Part shown: in pieces, positions 51,021-60,758 of the stretch
Numbering within the stretch: the stretch's first letter is position 1
Layout of the letters: each line of letters begins with the position of its first letter
NCBI GenBank assembly: GCA_963700735.1
Contig: CAVOYR010000007.1
Location: 1 to 64,000, forward strand
DNA: 64,000 nt
Reading direction: 5' to 3'
From: Anderseniella sp963700735
GTDB lineage: Bacteria; Pseudomonadota; Alphaproteobacteria; Rhizobiales; Aestuariivirgaceae
Notes under the pieces: generated by a model
Database searches by the model: none
The model's input: the letters and a program-made list of their open reading frames with translations, nothing else
Told to the model about the DNA's origin: nothing
Made by a program: the position numbers and the translations under genes

Positions 51021-51844
51021 CAGCTTGCTCCCCCGGTGCTCTTGGTCGTACCCACCTGCTTCGGCGTTTCGCCGCTGAAGTCGACCAGCGTGCCGAGCAT
51101 CTGCAGATAGGCGATGATTGCATCCATTTCCGTCAGCTTGCGCGGGTCGCCGTCAAAGTCGCCGGTAACCGCCTTGGGATAGCGAGCGAGCAGGCCGGCC
51201 GTATCAGCTTCCGGATTGGCCTGGTCGAGCAGGTCGGCCCTGGCGTTCTCCATCATCTCGTCGGTGTAGGGCACACCAACCCGGCGGTTGGCCACCATGT
51301 GAGCGGCGGGGTCTTCCACCACCAGCTCCTTCTTGGCGAGGAACCCGTACGACGGCATGATGCTTTCAGGCACGCGCGAGCGCGGCTCGATCATGTGTTC
51401 GACATGCCACTCGTTCGAATAGCGCCCGCCGACGCGCGCCAGGTCCGGTCCGGTGCGCTTGCTGCCCCACTGGAACGGATGGTCGTACACGCTCTCCGCG
51501 GCCAGGCTGTAGTGGCCATAGCGCTCGACCTCGTCCTTGAACGGCCGGATCATCTGGCTGTGGCAGACGTAGCAGCCCTCGCGGATGTAGATGTTGCGCC
51601 CGGCCAGCTCCAGCGGCGAGTAGGGCCGCACGCCGGACACCTTCTCGATGGTGTTTTCCAGCCAGAACAGTGGTGCGATCTCGACGATGCCACCGATGGT
51701 GACGGTCACCAGGGAGAACACCAGCAGCAGCGAGACGTTGCGTTCGATCTTGCCGTGCTTGCCAAGCATGCCCTTGACGACCGGCTCGGATGCCGGCGGC
51801 TTGATGGCAGGTGAGGCAGATGCGGTCTTGTTGTCGTTGGTCAT
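51020..51844 (-). CDS. ccoO: cbb3-type cytochrome c oxidase subunit II
   Basis: A 274-residue monohaem cytochrome c subunit. An N-terminal membrane anchor (about 30-50: LLLVFSLVTVTIGGIVEIAP) precedes the haem motif REGCYVCHSQMIRPF and the conserved RYGHYSLAAESVYDHPFQWGSKRTGPDLARVGGRYS, characteristic of CcoO. The start at 51844 is chosen by the GAGGAG ribosome site; the frame is open 45 bases further but without a site. It lies 13 bases after ccoN. Confidence 0.97.
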   Translation of the reverse strand: MTNDNKTASASPAIKPPASEPVVKGMLGKHGKIERNVSLLLVFSLVTVTIGGIVEIAPLFWLENTIEKVSGVRPYSPLELAGRNIYIREGCYVCHSQMIRPFKDEVERYGHYSLAAESVYDHPFQWGSKRTGPDLARVGGRYSNEWHVEHMIEPRSRVPESIMPSYGFLAKKELVVEDPAAHMVANRRVGVPYTDEMMENARADLLDQANPEADTAGLLARYPKAVTGDFDGDPRKLTEMDAIIAYLQMLGTLVDFSGETPKQVGTTKSTGGAS

Positions 51845-51857
51845 TTGTCCGATCTCC

Positions 51858-53492
51858 TCATTCGGCCGGTACGGCAGCGGGTTTGCCAATTGTGCTCTGG
51901 CCCATGGGAACTTCGTCCCGCAGCCGGCCGCGGATGGTCATGTAGATGTTGAACACCATGATCAGCGCACCGGTGAGGTAGAGCAGGCCGGCAAACGCAC
52001 GGGCGATGTAGTAGGGGTGCATCTCCTGGACCGTTTCCACGAAGGAGTAGGCCAGGAAGCCATCGGCGCCGACTTCACGCCACATCAGGCCCTGCATGAT
52101 GCCCGACACCCACATCACCGACGCGTAGATCACGATGCCGATGGTGGCCAGCCAGAAGTGCCAGTTGACCAGCCGCAGCGAGTACAGCCGTTCACGACCC
52201 CACAGCACCGGCGTCAGGAAGTAGATCGCGCCGAACGAGATCATGCCGTTCCAGCCGAGTGCACCGGAGTGGACATGGCCGATGGTCCAGTCGGTATAGT
52301 GCGACAGGCCGTTGACGCTCTTGATCGACAGCATCGGGCCTTCGAACGTGCTCATGCCGTAGAAGGCGATCGAGATGGCCAGCATGCGCAGGATCGGGTC
52401 TGTGCGCAGCTTGTCCCAGGCACCCGACAGCGTCATCAGGCCGTTGATCATGCCGCCCCAGCTTGGCATCCACAGCATCAGCGAAAACACCATGCCCAGC
52501 GTCTGTGCCCAGTCCGGCAGCGCCGTGAAGTGCAGGTGGTGCGGGCCGGCCCAGATGTAGAGGAAGATCAGGCTCCAGAAGTGGATGATCGAAAGCCGGT
52601 AGGAATAGACCGGGCGGTTGGCCTGCTTCGGCACGAAGTAGTACATCATGCCGAGGAAGCCGGCGGTCAGGAAGAAGCCCACCGCGTTATGCCCGTACCA
52701 CCATTGCGTCAGGGCATCCTGCACGCCCGAGAACGCGCTGTAGCTCTTGGCGCCCAGCAGGCTGACCGGCATCGACAGCCCGTTCACCACGTGCAGCATG
52801 GCCACCGTGACGATGAACGACAGGTAGAACCAGTTGGCCACGTAGATGTGGGGTTCCTTGCGGCGCATCAGGGTGCCGACGAACACCACGAGATAGGACA
52901 CCCAGACAATGGCGAGCCAGATGTCGACATACCATTCGGGCTCGGCGTATTCCTTGCTCTGCGTGATGCCAAGCAGGTAACCGGTGGCCGCCATGACGAT
53001 GAACAGCTGGTAGCCCCAGAACACGAACCAGGCGAGGTTGCCGCCAAACAGGCGCGCGCCCGTCGTGCGCTGCACGACGTGGAAACTGGTGGCCAGCAGC
53101 GCATTGCCGCCAAACGCGAAGATCACCGCAGAGGTGTGTAGCGGCCGCATGCGCCCGAAGTTGAACCAGGGTTCGACGTTGAGATCCGGCCAGGCCAGCT
53201 GGCTGGCGACCACAACGCCAACGAGAAGCCCCACCACGCCCCAGAACGAGGTCGCCAGCACGCCGTATCGCACAATGGAGTCGTTGTACTCCACCGCCCC
53301 GTCAGCGCGCAGCGGTATGGCCTTGGCACCGGAAAAATCAACCCGCGCCAGCAGCACGCAGGTCGCTGCCGTCAACACAAAGAACAGCACCCAGGCGTGC
53401 GTCCGCATTCCCGCATCGGCTGCAACCGCAGCCAGCAGCAACGCAAGCAGCGCCCCGATGCCAACCAGGATGGCTTCTACATGATTTCGCAT
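51858..53492 (-). CDS. ccoN: cbb3-type cytochrome c oxidase subunit I (catalytic)
   Basis: A 544-residue haem-copper oxidase core subunit that reduces oxygen to water and pumps protons at low oxygen. Haem and copper ligands appear in RPLHTSAVIFAFGGN, HVVQRTTG, WWYGHNAVGFFLTAGFLGMMYYFVPKQ (Cu-ligand His and the cross-linked Tyr), WAGPHHLHFTALPDW and TDWTIGHVHSGALGWNG. About 14 membrane helices are expected. Compared with the core alone it has an extra N-terminal two-helix extension (about residues 1-60). It is the first gene of ccoNOQP, with an excellent FNR/FixK box upstream at 53561-53574. Confidence 0.97.
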   Translation of the reverse strand: MRNHVEAILVGIGALLALLLAAVAADAGMRTHAWVLFFVLTAATCVLLARVDFSGAKAIPLRADGAVEYNDSIVRYGVLATSFWGVVGLLVGVVVASQLAWPDLNVEPWFNFGRMRPLHTSAVIFAFGGNALLATSFHVVQRTTGARLFGGNLAWFVFWGYQLFIVMAATGYLLGITQSKEYAEPEWYVDIWLAIVWVSYLVVFVGTLMRRKEPHIYVANWFYLSFIVTVAMLHVVNGLSMPVSLLGAKSYSAFSGVQDALTQWWYGHNAVGFFLTAGFLGMMYYFVPKQANRPVYSYRLSIIHFWSLIFLYIWAGPHHLHFTALPDWAQTLGMVFSLMLWMPSWGGMINGLMTLSGAWDKLRTDPILRMLAISIAFYGMSTFEGPMLSIKSVNGLSHYTDWTIGHVHSGALGWNGMISFGAIYFLTPVLWGRERLYSLRLVNWHFWLATIGIVIYASVMWVSGIMQGLMWREVGADGFLAYSFVETVQEMHPYYIARAFAGLLYLTGALIMVFNIYMTIRGRLRDEVPMGQSTIGKPAAVPAE

Positions 53493-53560
53493 TGTCGTTA
53501 TGTCCCGCTATTCAGCCCTTGCATATGCTTCCGGGTTAAAGGCCGCGCGGGGGAACAACA

Positions 53561-53574
53561 TTGATCCAGATCAA
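53561..53574. promoter_or_regulatory. Perfect FNR/FixK box upstream of ccoN
   Basis: TTGATCCAGATCAA is an exact match to the TTGAT-N4-ATCAA consensus. It lies 69 bases upstream of the ccoN start. In related bacteria ccoNOQP is induced by FixK or FNR/Anr at low oxygen. Confidence 0.9.
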
Positions 53575-53715
53575 CCCGCGTCAGACTGGCGCGGGGATGA
53601 GCGGGCAAAAACGGCAGCAGCCGCGGCCTGCCGGAGGCTCAAGCAGGCAAGGTGCGGCGTTATTGCACGCAGATTGGCAGGTGCCGCAAAGGGAACCTGG
53701 ACGCACGTCAGGGGG

Positions 53716-54108
53716 TCACTCCGGCAGGACCGCCGTGGCCTCGATCTCAACCTTGGCCCGTGCCTCGACGAGCGCCACCACCTGCACGAGCGCCATGGCC
53801 GGAAAATGCTTGCCGAGAACGCGCACGTAGGCAGCACCAACTTCCTTCTGGCGGGCAAGGTACTCGCCCCGGTCGGTCACGTACCAGGTCAGCCGCACGA
53901 TATGTTCCGGTTTTCCACCGGCCTCGGCCAACACCGCCACGATGTTGCGCAGCGCCTGCTCGACCTGGCCGGCAAGGTCATCGGTTTCAAACTGTTCATC
54001 GCCGGTCCAGCCGATCATCCCGCCGGTGAACACCATCTGGCCTTTTGCCAGGATGCCGTTGGCATAGCCCTTGGGCTTCTTCCAGCCTGCCGGTTGCAGC
54101 ACCTTCAT
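53716..54108 (-). CDS. RidA family protein of the aromatic-CoA cluster
   Basis: A 130-residue RidA-fold protein starting MKVLQPAGWKKPKGYANG. FTGGMIGWTGDEQFETDDL, ALRNIVAVLAEAGGKPEHIVRL, TWYVTDRGEYLARQ and ALVEARAKVEIEATAVLPE follow the family pattern. The usual substrate-binding Arg position near the end reads VQVVALVEARAKVE, so the active site is of a divergent type. The start overlaps the stop of the upstream ligase gene (ATGA at 54105-54108). RidA proteins hydrolyse enamines and imines. In this cluster that fits removal of the amino group from the ring product of 2-aminobenzoyl-CoA reduction (an enamine), but that is an inference. Confidence 0.85.
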   Translation of the reverse strand: MKVLQPAGWKKPKGYANGILAKGQMVFTGGMIGWTGDEQFETDDLAGQVEQALRNIVAVLAEAGGKPEHIVRLTWYVTDRGEYLARQKEVGAAYVRVLGKHFPAMALVQVVALVEARAKVEIEATAVLPE

Positions 54109-55713
54109 GTGGGTATGTCCTTCCTTAGCCTGAACCGTTGCACCTTGCCGGACTCGTTGCGCGGCAGGGCGTCGATAAAGCGGATGATGCGGGGATACTT
54201 GTAGGGCGCAATCGCCTGCCGCACGTGGTCCTGCAGCAGCGGGACAAGCCCATCGTGGTCCGCGCCGTTGCGCGCCACCACGTAGGCGGCAACCACCTGC
54301 CCCCTGTCCGGGTCCGGTTCGCCGATGACGGCGCACTCGGCGACGGCGGGGTGCTGCAGCAGCGCGTTTTCCACCTCAAGCCCGGAAATGTTGTAGCCGG
54401 ACGAGATGATCATGTCGTCGCGGCGGGTGTGATAGGCGATGTAGCCGTGCTCATCCATCGAACAGGTGTCGCCGGTGATGTTCCAGCCGTGCTGACATAG
54501 TCGTGCTGGCGTTCATCTGCCAGGTAGCGGCATCCGGTCGGGCCCCGCACCGCCAGCCGCCCAAGCTCGCCGTGCGGCAGTCGCTGGCCATCGCTGTCCA
54601 GGATCGCCACTTCAAAACCCTGAATGGCAGGGCCGATGAACCCCGGCCGGACATCTGCACCCGTGGCACCCGCAAAGGCGTGCAGCATCTCGGTCGACCC
54701 GATCACCTCGGCAAGGCAGCTGCCTGCCACCGCGGCCCACGCCTCGCGGACGGGAAGCGGCAAGGCCTCGCCGGAGGATACCGCCAGCCGCAGGCTGGAC
54801 AGGGAGGAGGCATTGTCCAGCCGCAACATGCGCTGGAAGAAGGTCGGCACGGTGAAGCAGACCGAAACCTCGTACCGCCTGATCGCGTCTGCCAGTGTCT
54901 CCGGCTGCCAGGCAGCGTGAGTACGCTGCTTGCGCCCGCGTACAGCGGAAACACCAGCAGCCCGCCCAGCCCGAAGGTGAACGCCAGCGGTGCCGTGCCG
55001 ATGAACACGTCCGATGATGAAGGCGCCACGATGTGGCGGCACATGGTCTCGCAGATCGCCAGTACATCGCGGTGGAAATGCACGGTTGCCTTGGGACGGC
55101 CTGTCGTGCCGGACGTGAAGGCTATGAGCGACACGTCATGGGCCTGCGTGACCGCTGTTGGATAGCTGTCCGGCTTGTCCGCAGCACCGGCAGGTTCGCC
55201 GCAATCGCCGGTCCAGGTGATGAGCTGCGCGGCCGAGGCTGCCGCCTCGATGGCGAGGTCGAGTTCACCCGCCAGTGTTGCCTCGCACAGCGCAACGCAG
55301 GGCTGCGAGATGTCGAGAATGGCGGTCAGCTCGGCCACCCGCAACAACGGCATGGTGGTGACTGCAACTGCGCCAATCTTCTGGGTGGCAAGCCAGATGG
55401 CCGCCACGGCCGGCGTATTGAACCCGCGGATGAGCACGCGGTTGCCGGGCCTCACGCCGAAATCCTCCACCAGGTAACGCGCCAGCCTCGCAACACGCGC
55501 TGCCAGTTCGCGGTAGCTCCAGCTGCCTTGCGCAGAGTGGATGGCAGGGCGGTCGGTGCGCTCGCCTGCTGCATGCCGGTCCAGCAGGAAGCTGACGCAG
55601 TTGAGCGGCCCGGTCATCGGCACGCCGGCAACCGGCAGGATCACCGGCCACTGCTCCGGCGGCGGCAACCGGTCATGCACGAACCGGTCCTGCTGGATGC
55701 TGGCGCCGGTCAT
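54105..55713 (-). pseudogene. Benzoate/2-aminobenzoate-CoA-ligase-type enzyme 2, two frameshifts
   Basis: A protein of about 536 residues that would activate an aromatic acid to its CoA ester. From the ATG at 55713 frame 1 covers VSFLLDRHAAGERTDRPAIH, GVRPGNRVLIRG and the AMP-binding motif LIAFTSGTTGRPKATVHFH. At about 54917 one base is missing and the next frame continues AAWQPETLADAIRRYEVSV and VIGSTEMLHAFAG. At about 54486 another base is missing; the last frame has WNITGDT, DDMIISSGYNISGLEVENAL and the C-terminal ESGKVQRFRLRKD. It resembles the intact ligase at 57172-58791. Both are in one operon. The two may accept different acids, or one may be dispensable. Confidence 0.85.
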
Positions 55714-57164
55714 TGCGGCGTCCAGTCCGGGGCGACCATGCGGCGCTTGCCGTCGCTCGACAGGGTGACGCGAGGATCGTCAAGCTGCTCGCGGTCCCAC
55801 AGCTGGCAGGTCACCTGCTTGTGCTGCTGGTCAAGCCCCTCGCAATAGTTGGTGAACTCGCACAGCCGGATTTCATCGGCATGGCCGGTCTCCAGCTTGC
55901 GGAACCAGTCCGGGTCGGCCAGCACCTGGCGCGCCGAGGCCACCACGTCGCCGATGCCGTCGTGCAATACGCGTTCGGCCAGCTCGAAGTTGTGAATGCC
56001 GCCCGCCGCCACGATGGGCGTGTCATGGCCAGTTGCGCGCACCGCCTCGCGAATGGCCTTGGTGGCGGCGAAGTTGCGGCCGAACGGACCAAACTCGTCC
56101 GACAGGTACTGCGGCATGCACTCGTACCCGCTGGGTCCGGTGTAGGGATAGGCTGCCTGCCCGGCCTTGGGTTGCTTGGCGTCATCGAACTTGCCGCCCC
56201 GCGACAGGGAGAGAAAATCCAAGCCGGCACGGGCAAACGCGGTAGCGAAGTAACACACGTCCTCGAGCGGGCTTCCACCGGCGATGGCCTCGTCAGCCAG
56301 GAAGCGGCAGCCCACGGCAAAACTGTCGGGGACGGCACCGCGCACCGTGTCGAAAACCTCGAGCGGCAACCGCACCCGGTTTTCAGGCAGCCCGCCATAG
56401 CCGTCGTCCCGGGTGTTGGTCGCCGACAGGAAACTCGCCATCGTGTAGGCGTGCGCATAATGCAGCTCCACCCCGTCGAAACCTGCCTTGTGCGCCCTTA
56501 CGGCAGCATCGGCAAACAGGCCCGGCAGCACCGCCGGCAACCCGGCGATATGCGGCAGGTGCGTATCGGTCACGCGCTCGCGATGGCCCATGACCAGCGC
56601 TTCCAGTTCGCGTGCCGTCAGCACCTCTCGCAACTGTTCATCATCCAGCGCCGCCAGCCGGGCGCGCACCTCGGTCTCGCCTGCACCCTCAAGGCCCAGC
56701 GCTTCGCGGTGTGCATCGGTGATGGCGAGAAACCTCTCCAGGAACACATCCCGCTTCGGCCTGCGCCTGATCGACAGAAAGTCGATGAGCTGGATGAACA
56801 GCCTGGTCGACCCGCAGCTTTCGTCCCGCACCCTTTCCACAAGCGCCTTCAGGCCATCGATGTAGCGGTCATGACCAATGCGCAGCAGCGGCCCGGAGGG
56901 AACATCGCGCACGCCGGTTGCCTCGACCACAATGGCCGCCGGCTTGCCGCGGGCAAACCGCCCGTACCAGTCTAGCACGTCGTCCGTGACCTCGCCGTCA
57001 TCGGTTGCACGCCATGGCACCATGGCCGGCACCCAGCTGCGGTTGCGAAGGTTGAGCCTGCCACGGATCAATGGCTGGAACAGGCGCGAGGCCCGCACCT
57101 CCTGCTGATCCGGCACATCTCCCAGTGACGCTTCCCACTTGATCTTCTGCGGCGGTTTCCACAT
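55710..57164 (-). CDS. NADH:flavin oxidoreductase, old-yellow-enzyme family
   Basis: A 484-residue FMN-dependent TIM-barrel oxidoreductase. SRLFQPLIRGRLNLRNRSWVPAM begins the barrel. Typical later motifs are AGFDGVELHYAHAYTMASFLS, NTRDDGYGGLPENRVRLPLEVF, PIVAAGGIHNFELAERVL and DVVASARQVLADPDW. The family usually reduces enones, so it could reduce a ring intermediate. There is a segment between about residues 120 and 200 that is longer than in short OYEs. CEFTNYCEGLDQQHKQVTC near the end is Cys-rich. The start is next to the intact ligase gene (7-base gap), and the stop overlaps the second ligase's start. Confidence 0.87.
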   Translation of the reverse strand: MWKPPQKIKWEASLGDVPDQQEVRASRLFQPLIRGRLNLRNRSWVPAMVPWRATDDGEVTDDVLDWYGRFARGKPAAIVVEATGVRDVPSGPLLRIGHDRYIDGLKALVERVRDESCGSTRLFIQLIDFLSIRRRPKRDVFLERFLAITDAHREALGLEGAGETEVRARLAALDDEQLREVLTARELEALVMGHRERVTDTHLPHIAGLPAVLPGLFADAAVRAHKAGFDGVELHYAHAYTMASFLSATNTRDDGYGGLPENRVRLPLEVFDTVRGAVPDSFAVGCRFLADEAIAGGSPLEDVCYFATAFARAGLDFLSLSRGGKFDDAKQPKAGQAAYPYTGPSGYECMPQYLSDEFGPFGRNFAATKAIREAVRATGHDTPIVAAGGIHNFELAERVLHDGIGDVVASARQVLADPDWFRKLETGHADEIRLCEFTNYCEGLDQQHKQVTCQLWDREQLDDPRVTLSSDGKRRMVAPDWTPQ

Positions 57165-57171
57165 GGCGCGT

Positions 57172-58791
57172 TCAACCCTTCCGCAGCCGGAAGCGCTGGA
57201 TCTTGCCGGTCTGGGTTTTGGGCAGCGCCTCGGTGAACACGATGGAGCGCGGATACTTGTAGGGTGCGATTGCCTGCTTCACGTGATCCTGCAACCGCTT
57301 GATGCAGTCAGCATCGCCTACAATGCCCTCCACCAGCACCACGTGAGCCTGCACGATCTGGCCGCGGTCGTCATCGGCCACGCCGATCACCGCGCATTCG
57401 GCAACCTCCATATGGGCCAGCAGGGCCGCTTCCACTTCCGGCCCGGCAATGTTGTAGCCGGCGGAAATGATCATGTCGTCGGACCGCGCAGCAAAGTGGA
57501 AGATGCCTGCCTCGTCCTGGATGAAGCTGTCGCCGGTCAGGTTCCAGCCATCGCGGGCATAGCCGGCCTGGCGGGCATCGTTCAGGTAGCGGCACCCGGT
57601 CGGTCCCTTGACGGCGAGCTTGCCAACCTGGCCGCGGCGGACCTCGTTCATGTCGTCGTCGACCACGATGGCCTTGTATCCGGTCACCGGCGTGCCGGTC
57701 TGGCCGGGCGCGGCTGCCCCGAAGCGGTTCGAGATGAAGATGTGCAACAGTTCCGTGGAGCCGATGCCGTCGAGCATCTCCTTGCCGGTCTTGGCCTTCC
57801 ACTCCTCGAAGATCGGTCCCGGCAGCGTTTCGCCCGCAGACACCGCCACCCGCAGCGACGACAGGTCGGCACCTTCGTCCATGGCCCGCAACATGGCGCG
57901 ATAGGCGGTCGGCGCGGTAAAGCACACCGTCGCCTTGTAGGTCTCGATGATGTCGATCATGTTGGGCGGCGAGGCGGTTTCGAGCAGCGTCGCCGTCGCC
58001 CCGAAGCGCAGCGGGAAGACTGCAAGCCCCCCCAGCCCGAACGTGAATGCCAGCGGTGGCGAACCGACGAAGACGTCATCGGGCGTCACCTGCAAAACTT
58101 CCCTGGCATAGCCATCGGCGATGATCAGCAGGTCACGGTGAAAGTGCATCGTCGCCTTGGGCTCACCCGTGGTGCCGGACGTGAAGCCCAGCAGCGCCAC
58201 GTCGTCCTGGCTGGTCTGCACCGGTTCGAACCTGACGGTTTTTCCAAGCGCCACCCGGTCCAGCTCGGCGTCGTGATTGGCCGTGCCGTCAAACCCGACC
58301 ACCTTCCTGAGGAACTTCGAGTCCTTTGCGCAGGCAACGATCTCGTCCATCATGCGGGTGTCGCACAGGGCCAGCGAGACTTCCGCCTTGTCGACGATCT
58401 TCATCAGTTCGCCGGCGCGCAACATCGGCATGGTGTTGACCACCACCGCACCCGCCTTGGTGGCTGCCAGCCAGCACGCCACCATGGCCGGGTTGTTGGC
58501 AGACCGGATCAGCACCCGGTTGCCGGGCCTGACGCCATAGTCCTCGACCAGCGCATGGGCCAGCCGGTTGGTCCAGTCGGACAGTTCCTTGTAGGTACGC
58601 CGCCGCCCGTTGCCGATCAGCGCCTCGTGATCGCCAAAGCCCTTCTCGACCATCCGGTCGGTCAGCTCGACCGCCGCATTCAGCTTGTCGGGATAGTCGA
58701 AGCCGTCGAGCAGCAGTTCCGGCCACTGGTCGAACGGCGGCAGGTTGTCCCGGGCAAAGGTGTCAGTGTGGGCACTGGGCAACAGCTTCAT
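57172..58791 (-). CDS. Benzoate/2-aminobenzoate-CoA ligase family enzyme 1
   Basis: A 539-residue adenylate-forming ligase for an aromatic acid. VRPGNRVLIRSANNPAMVAC, LLGFTSGTTGEPKATMHFHRD (AMP-binding), PPLAFTFGLGGLAVFPL, LDGIGSTELLHIF, GPTGCRYLND, DDMIISAGYNIAGPEVEAAL and the C-terminal KTQTGKIQRFRLRKG are the pattern of benzoate- and 2-aminobenzoate-CoA ligases. AGGAGG precedes the ATG at 58791. It is downstream of the acyl-CoA dehydrogenase gene. The bifunctional monooxygenase/reductase at the right end, which is characteristic of the 2-aminobenzoate pathway, makes anthranilate the leading substrate; salicylate or benzoate remain possible. Confidence 0.87.
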   Translation of the reverse strand: MKLLPSAHTDTFARDNLPPFDQWPELLLDGFDYPDKLNAAVELTDRMVEKGFGDHEALIGNGRRRTYKELSDWTNRLAHALVEDYGVRPGNRVLIRSANNPAMVACWLAATKAGAVVVNTMPMLRAGELMKIVDKAEVSLALCDTRMMDEIVACAKDSKFLRKVVGFDGTANHDAELDRVALGKTVRFEPVQTSQDDVALLGFTSGTTGEPKATMHFHRDLLIIADGYAREVLQVTPDDVFVGSPPLAFTFGLGGLAVFPLRFGATATLLETASPPNMIDIIETYKATVCFTAPTAYRAMLRAMDEGADLSSLRVAVSAGETLPGPIFEEWKAKTGKEMLDGIGSTELLHIFISNRFGAAAPGQTGTPVTGYKAIVVDDDMNEVRRGQVGKLAVKGPTGCRYLNDARQAGYARDGWNLTGDSFIQDEAGIFHFAARSDDMIISAGYNIAGPEVEAALLAHMEVAECAVIGVADDDRGQIVQAHVVLVEGIVGDADCIKRLQDHVKQAIAPYKYPRSIVFTEALPKTQTGKIQRFRLRKG

Positions 58792-58794
58792 CAC

Positions 58795-59944
58795 TCAACC
58801 TCCTGACAGCAACTGGCGGGCAATGACGATCTTCTGCACGTCGGACGCGCCTTCATAGATGCGCAAGGCGCGGATCTCGCGGTACAGGCTCTCGACGATA
58901 TGACCCGACCGCACGCCGTCGCCGCCATGCAACTGCACCGCCTGGTCGATCACCGTTTGCGCGGTCTCGGTGGCATGCAGCTTGGCCATCGCCGCCTCGC
59001 GGGTGACGCGGTTGCCGGTCGTGTCCTTGGTCCAGGCCGCCCGGTAGATCAGCAGCGCGCTTGCATCGACGCCGAGCGCCATGTCGGCGATGTGGCCCTG
59101 CACCATCTGGAGCTCCGCCATGGGCGCACCGAACAGCTCGCGCTGCCGGACACGCTTGAGGCTTTCATCGAGCGCGCGCCGGGCAAACCCGAGTGCCGCT
59201 GCCCCCACGGTTGACCGGAACACATCCAGCACCGACATGGCGACCCTGAAGCCTGCGCCGGGTTCACCGATCATGGCATCAGCCGGCACCCGCACCTTGT
59301 TGAACCTGAGCCGCGCCAGCGGATGCGGGGCGATCACCTCCAGCCGTTCGGCAACCTCAAGCCCTGCCGAGTCAGCCGGCACCAGGAAGCATGACAGGCC
59401 CCTGGCACCGGGGCCTTCGCCGGTGCGCGAGAACACGCAGTAAAGCCCGGCAATACCACCGTTGGATATCCAGGTTTTTTCGCCATCGAGCACGAAATGG
59501 TTGCCATCCCGCGTGGCCGTCATGTCCATTGCCGCGACGTCCGATCCGGAGCGCGGTTCACTCAGCGCAAAGGCCGTCAGCACATCACCTGCCCGGGATC
59601 TTCTTCAGCCACTGGCGCTGGTCAGCCGAGCCGAACAGCGAGATCGCTCCCGTGCCCAGTCCCTGCATGGCGAAGGCAAAGTCAGCCAGTCCGTCATGGC
59701 GTGCCAGCGTCTCGCGGATCAGGCACAGTGAGCGCACGTCCAGCGTACCTGGATGATCCGGGTCGATGGCGGAGTGCTTGAGCCAGCCGTCCTGCCCGAG
59801 CTTGCGCACCAGGGCGATACAGGCGGCATCAACGTCCGCGTGATCCACCGGCAGGTTGGCCGCGCACCATTCGTCGAGCGATGCTGCAAGGTCGCGGTGG
59901 CGAGGCTCGAAGAACGGCCAGTCGAGGAAGCTCCTGTCGGCCAT
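58795..59944 (-). pseudogene. Acyl-CoA dehydrogenase, frameshifted
   Basis: A FAD-dependent acyl-CoA dehydrogenase of about 383 residues. From ATG 59944 (MADRSFLDWPFFEPRHRDL) frame 1 runs through FAMQGLGTGAISLFGSADQR to WLKKIP. At about 59595 there is one extra base in a CCCGGG run; the next frame carries on AGDVLTAFALSEPRSGSD (FAD and substrate motif), VLDGEKTWISNGGI, ARRALDESLKRVRQRELFG, VQLHGGDGV and RALRIYEGASDVQKIVIARQL, where the catalytic-base region is the Glu of YEGASD. It would desaturate a cyclic or ring-opened acyl-CoA. It lies between the crotonase and the intact ligase with tight spacing. Confidence 0.87.
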
Positions 59945-59945
59945 G

Positions 59946-60758
59946 TCAGTTGCCCTCAAACACGGGTTTCTGCTTGCCGACAAATGCCTTGTAGGCACGG
60001 TGGAAATCCTGCGTCTGCATGCAGATCGCCTGCGCTTGCGCCTCCGCCTCAATGGCCTGCTCCAGGCCCATCGACCATTCCTGGTTCAGCTGCGTCTTGG
60101 TGATGCCATGCGCGAAGGTGGGACCTGCCGCCAGCCGCTCAGCCAGCGCCATGGCCTCGGCTTCAAGCTGGTCAGGTGCCACCAGCCGGTTGTAGTAGCC
60201 CCAGCGTTCGCCCTCCTCCGCACCCATGGTGCGGCCCGTGTAAAGCAGGTCCGCAGCCCGGCCCTGCCCGATGATGCGGGGCAGCATGGCGCACGCCCCC
60301 ATGTCGCAGCCGGCAAGCCCCACGCGGGTGAACAGGAACGCCGTCTTGGCCTCGGGCGTCGCCAGCCGGAGGTCAGATGCCATGGTGATGATGGCGCCCG
60401 CTCCCACCGCCACCCCATCGACGGCCGCAATGACCGGCTTGCTGCAGCCGAGCATGGCCTTTACGAGGTCGCCCGTCATGCGGGTGAAGTTGAGCAGGCC
60501 CTTCATGTCCATCCGGGTCAGCGGCCCGATGATGTCGTGCACATCGCCGCCGGAACAGAAGTTGCCCTCGTTCGGCAGGAACACCACCACGTCCACGTCA
60601 TCGGCATAGGCCAGCGCCCGGAAAGTGTCGCGCAACTCCGCATAGCTGTCGAAGGTCAGCGGGTTCTTGCGATCAGGGTTGGACAGCCTGATCGTTGCGA
60701 TGCGGCCGTGGAGCGCCCAGTGGAAGTGCTTCGGCTTGAAATCGGCGAAACCGGTCAT
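59946..60758 (-). CDS. Enoyl-CoA hydratase family protein
   Basis: A 270-residue crotonase-fold protein. NFCSGGDVHDIIGPL and VDGVAVGAGAIITMASDLR build the oxyanion hole. The region FTRVGLAGCDMGACAMLPRIIGQGRAADLLYTG replaces the classical PEVxLGxxPGxGG, so the active-site acid differs. Such crotonases occur in aerobic 2-aminobenzoate and related ring-degrading CoA pathways, where they may hydrate the ring or hydrolyse it. Its start overlaps the stop of the MarR gene by four bases, and the acyl-CoA dehydrogenase follows after one base, so all are one operon. Confidence 0.87.
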   Translation of the reverse strand: MTGFADFKPKHFHWALHGRIATIRLSNPDRKNPLTFDSYAELRDTFRALAYADDVDVVVFLPNEGNFCSGGDVHDIIGPLTRMDMKGLLNFTRMTGDLVKAMLGCSKPVIAAVDGVAVGAGAIITMASDLRLATPEAKTAFLFTRVGLAGCDMGACAMLPRIIGQGRAADLLYTGRTMGAEEGERWGYYNRLVAPDQLEAEAMALAERLAAGPTFAHGITKTQLNQEWSMGLEQAIEAEAQAQAICMQTQDFHRAYKAFVGKQKPVFEGN

